NCBI GenBank assembly: GCA_006227875.1
Contig: SBFI01000071.1
Coordinates: 1 to 8,998, forward strand
Length of the DNA: 8,998 nt
Origin: Acidobacteriota bacterium
GTDB taxonomy: Bacteria; Acidobacteriota; Thermoanaerobaculia; Multivoradales; JAHEKO01
Direction of reading: 5' to 3'
Both the position numbers and the translations under genes were made by a program. Positions within the stretch are counted from its first letter, which is position 1, and the number at the start of each line of letters is the position of its first letter. This document shows, in pieces, positions 6,792 to 8,998 of the stretch. The notes under the pieces are model-generated. The model did not search any database. It saw only the letters and a program-made list of their open reading frames with translations, and was not told where the DNA came from.

Positions 6792-6793
6792 CG

Positions 6794-7912
6794 TCAGGCC
6801 GCCTCTTCACCCGTCGCCGGGCTGGTCAGAACCTTTTTCACCATGGCGTAGACGACCCACAGACCGGCCAGCAGCAGCAGGGCAAAGAGAATGAAGTTGC
6901 CCCACTGGGGTGCCGTCTCAAGCTCGAACCCGGAGGCCACCGGCTCGAGATAGAGCGCCCGCACCTGATGACGGGTGATCGACATGATGGCGATGGTCAT
7001 CACCATGCCCCCCAGGGTGCCGGTCACCGTGCCCATCTTCTCCACCGGGTTGGTCACCCTGGAGAGCATCATCAGCAGCCCCAGGGCCAACACGATCGAC
7101 AGCGTCAGCGGGATCATCGTCGCCGCCCCACCCTTCATCAGACCGACGAGCACCGGCCGCGGCAGCACAAAGAGGAGCAGGAAGCCGTCGGCCACCTGGA
7201 GGACCGTTGTCCACAGCGCCCACTTCCAGCCGTAGCTTGCGATCTTGGTGTTGAGCTCGACCGCTTCGCCCCTGCCGGCCTGCCTGGCCGCCCACCAGGC
7301 CACCACCAGGCCGCTGAAACCGAGACCGGCGAGCACGAAGTGGAGCAAGCGCGGCCAGTAGGACGGATCACCCAGGATCGCCCACGGGCTCTCGGCGATG
7401 GCTGCCCATTTGCCCGGCTGCGCGTGGATGAGATGGACCGCCACGTGCACCATGGCTATAGCCAAGAACATCGCCGCCGCCACCACCAGCCATCCGGTGC
7501 CCCCGGAGCCCTTGGCCGGGGTGCCCTTGAACTTGTAGAGATAGGCGGCGTAGTAGCCGATCATCAGCATCAGCAGAAAGAGCATCCAGATCGGGGCGAT
7601 GAGGATGGTGGCGGTGTAGAAATACTGCTGGTAGATCACCTGGACAAAAAGCAGCGGCGCGATGCCGGTGGTGATGGTCAGCGAGATGCCGATACCGTTG
7701 ACCGCCATCAACCGCCCGGCCAGGATCGCCCGATAGTCGTCGCCCCGGCCTCCGGAGACCACCTGCGCAACGGCCGCGATCAGGGTGCCGCCCAGGGTGA
7801 GGTTCATGAACAGGGCGTGCAGAAAGAAGGTGAAAACGAGCAGAACATGAAACAGCCACTCAGGTCCCGGGATCGGGAACGGGTCCATCGAGGAAACCAG
7901 CTCAGCACCCAT
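6794..7912 (-). CDS. CydA-like polytopic heme b membrane protein (second subunit)
   Basis: The 372-residue protein has about nine membrane helices and no CxxCH. Its first helix, FLHALFMNLTLGG (30-42), resembles CydA helix 1 (YHFLFVPLTLG), putting His32 at the place of the CydA His19 heme ligand. RLLHFVLAGLGFSG (188-201) resembles the CydA segment around His186, putting His191 at that ligand position. Other membrane-region histidines are 22, 156, 160, 163 and 315. The CydA GRQPW motif and an obvious Q-loop are not visible, so this is a distant relative, not a standard bd oxidase subunit I. The ATG at 7912-7910 shares one base with the upstream stop (TGATG) and has AAAGGAGG six bases before it, so the pair is translationally coupled. 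Likely role (inference): heme b subunit of a two-part, bd-related quinol/cytochrome c oxidoreductase. Substrate and direction are unknown. Confidence 0.75.
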   Translation of the reverse strand: MGAELVSSMDPFPIPGPEWLFHVLLVFTFFLHALFMNLTLGGTLIAAVAQVVSGGRGDDYRAILAGRLMAVNGIGISLTITTGIAPLLFVQVIYQQYFYTATILIAPIWMLFLLMLMIGYYAAYLYKFKGTPAKGSGGTGWLVVAAAMFLAIAMVHVAVHLIHAQPGKWAAIAESPWAILGDPSYWPRLLHFVLAGLGFSGLVVAWWAARQAGRGEAVELNTKIASYGWKWALWTTVLQVADGFLLLFVLPRPVLVGLMKGGAATMIPLTLSIVLALGLLMMLSRVTNPVEKMGTVTGTLGGMVMTIAIMSITRHQVRALYLEPVASGFELETAPQWGNFILFALLLLAGLWVVYAMVKKVLTSPATGEEAA

Positions 7913-8998
7913 CAGATGCCTCCTTTCTGTGCCACCGTCTCGGCCGGCACCACCAGGGTGGCCAAGTATTCGACCAGCGCCTCCATCTCCTCCTCGGTCC
8001 CCGCGAAGGGGGGCATGAACGGGTAGTCGAGCTCGGCCTTGTCGACCGGCTCACCCGGAGCAAGTGCGGTAAACGCCTCCCCCTGGTCGTAAAGGGTGTA
8101 GACCACGCTGTAGATCATGTCGGGGTCCTCGGGCAGATAGTCGGTGATCGCCAGATAGCCGCCCAGGGTGTGGCAGGCCGCGCACTGGGCACGAAAGATC
8201 TGGCGACCGGTGACTACACCCGGCTCGGTGGCCGCGGCGGCCGCCCAGCGGGCGGTGGAGAGAAACCCCTCCTCGCCGAGCTGGGCGATCTGGTCCACGC
8301 GCACACCGTTCGAGAACATGTAGTCGTGGATGAGGAAGGGCTTGCGGGTCCCCTCCCGCAGCCGCTCGTAACCGCCAAAGAAGGCGAAGGCGGCCAGAGT
8401 GAGCAGCAACATCGGTATGGCCCGCGCCGCCTTTGGCCGCGCCAGCAGAAAGATCACGGTCAGCAGCAGCACCAGGGTGATGGCCCACATCAGTAAGTGA
8501 CGGGTGTCGGCCAACCCCACCAGCGCCGGTGTCTTACCCAGAAACAGCGCGCGGATGGTCTCCGGCAGCGCCCCCTCCCACCAGCGGTAGCCGGCGTAAG
8601 AGACGAAGACGCCGGCGAACATCCACCAGCCGAGATAGCGCATGAGTCGTGGCCTGGCCTCGTCCCCGGCCTTGAAGGCCGGCCAGACCATGAAGGCGGT
8701 CGCCATCAGGATGACGATCCCGGTGCGCAGCAGCAGCGACGGGAAGTAGGTCGGGTTGAAGAACCCGTCCCAGAAGGCGCGCGTCGACAGCCACTCACCC
8801 GGAGTCAACATGAAGGTGATGATGCCGTTGATGATGACCAGCGACAGGTAAGCCGACACGAAGTAGACCCAGCCCACCATCACGTGCGCCTTCTTCGAGA
8901 TCTTGTCCCAGGTCGCGTAGTAGACCAGCGCGGCGACGATCTCGACGATGAAGAACACCCACTCGATCGCCCACCCCCATACGTAGTTGCGGATCAGC
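7912..8998 (-). CDS. CydA-like membrane protein fused to a C-terminal cytochrome c domain (5' end missing)
   Basis: The frame is open through the window edge, so the N-terminus is absent; by comparison with CydA about 85-90 residues are missing. Of 361 visible residues (numbered from codon 8997-8995), the first part reads like CydA helices 3-4: AIEW (10-13), a second Glu at 19, WDKISKKAH (30-38, like CydA WDRLxxxxH), and LTPGEW (64-69), like the CydA MQNPxG turn. About six helices are visible (near 11-30, 40-64, 89-107, 121-139, 166-185, 193-209). A soluble class I cytochrome c domain follows, with CAACH (272-276) and Met328 in PFMPPF as likely axial ligand. Where CydA has His186, the aligned position appears to be Arg91. 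The GTG at 8958 is in frame but lies inside a conserved helix and is not the start. Its stop overlaps the second subunit's ATG. Probably the electron entry or exit subunit of a bd-related complex. Confidence 0.8.
   Translation of the reverse strand, partial: LIRNYVWGWAIEWVFFIVEIVAALVYYATWDKISKKAHVMVGWVYFVSAYLSLVIINGIITFMLTPGEWLSTRAFWDGFFNPTYFPSLLLRTGIVILMATAFMVWPAFKAGDEARPRLMRYLGWWMFAGVFVSYAGYRWWEGALPETIRALFLGKTPALVGLADTRHLLMWAITLVLLLTVIFLLARPKAARAIPMLLLTLAAFAFFGGYERLREGTRKPFLIHDYMFSNGVRVDQIAQLGEEGFLSTARWAAAAATEPGVVTGRQIFRAQCAACHTLGGYLAITDYLPEDPDMIYSVVYTLYDQGEAFTALAPGEPVDKAELDYPFMPPFAGTEEEMEALVEYLATLVVPAETVAQKGGI
7919..7926 (-). promoter_or_regulatory. Strong ribosome binding site inside the upstream gene
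   Basis: AAAGGAGG lies within the last codons of the cytochrome c-containing CydA-like gene, six bases before the ATG of the second subunit. This supports near-stoichiometric synthesis of the two proteins. Confidence 0.7.

Noticed and set aside
6746..8026. Long plus-strand open frame of 426 codons
   Set aside because: It is antisense to both CydA-like genes, its product is rich in His, Gln, Arg and Gly without membrane or domain signals, and the minus-strand frames have clear family motifs. It is a by-product of GC-rich coding on the other strand.

Overview
This is a GC-rich stretch of bacterial respiratory DNA in which every credible gene lies on the minus strand, so it reads from high to low coordinates. 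It encodes six membrane or periplasm-facing electron-transfer proteins and at least 39 CxxCH c-type heme motifs (1 + 11 + 0 + 0 + 9 + 18 in gene order, with the two zeros for the Rieske protein and cytochrome b, and a CydA-like protein without CxxCH also present). Such density is typical of anaerobic, metal- or sulfur-respiring or otherwise cytochrome-rich bacteria (Desulfobacterota, Myxococcota, Acidobacteriota and similar). No ribosomal or phylogenetic marker is present, so the lineage is inference only. Low-potential features in the Rieske protein and cytochrome b suggest a menaquinone user.

Layout. (1) 8998-6794: two genes overlapping by one base encode CydA-like membrane proteins. The first is cut by the window edge and ends in a monoheme cytochrome c domain. 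A hairpin followed by TTTT just after the second gene looks like a terminator. (2) 6793-6630: a non-coding gap with that terminator, a second perfect 11-bp hairpin and a strong ribosome binding site. (3) 6629-94: five genes that look like one operon: an 11-heme cytochrome c fused to a b561/FdnI-like cytochrome b (CbcL-like), a Rieske protein with a TTG start, a b6/subunit IV-type cytochrome b, a 9-heme membrane-anchored cytochrome, and an 18-heme cytochrome with a NapC/NirT-like start. The last three are tightly packed, with ATGA stop/start overlaps at two junctions. (4) 93-6: a perfect 28-bp inverted repeat beginning at the base after the last stop codon.

Proposed working (inference): the Rieske/cytochrome b pair oxidises menaquinol and passes electrons to the 9-heme and 18-heme proteins, which would replace the usual cytochrome c1. 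The CbcL-like and NapC-like parts are two further possible quinol entry points into the same periplasmic heme network. The CydA-like pair may be a bd-related quinol or cytochrome c oxidoreductase. No outer-membrane porin-cytochrome conduit or terminal reductase is visible, so the final electron acceptor is unknown.

The most notable details are an Arg at the place of a heme bH axial His in the cytochrome b, a PPWY instead of PEWY Qo motif, loss of both hydroxyl residues that raise Rieske potential, and the 18-heme NapC fusion.
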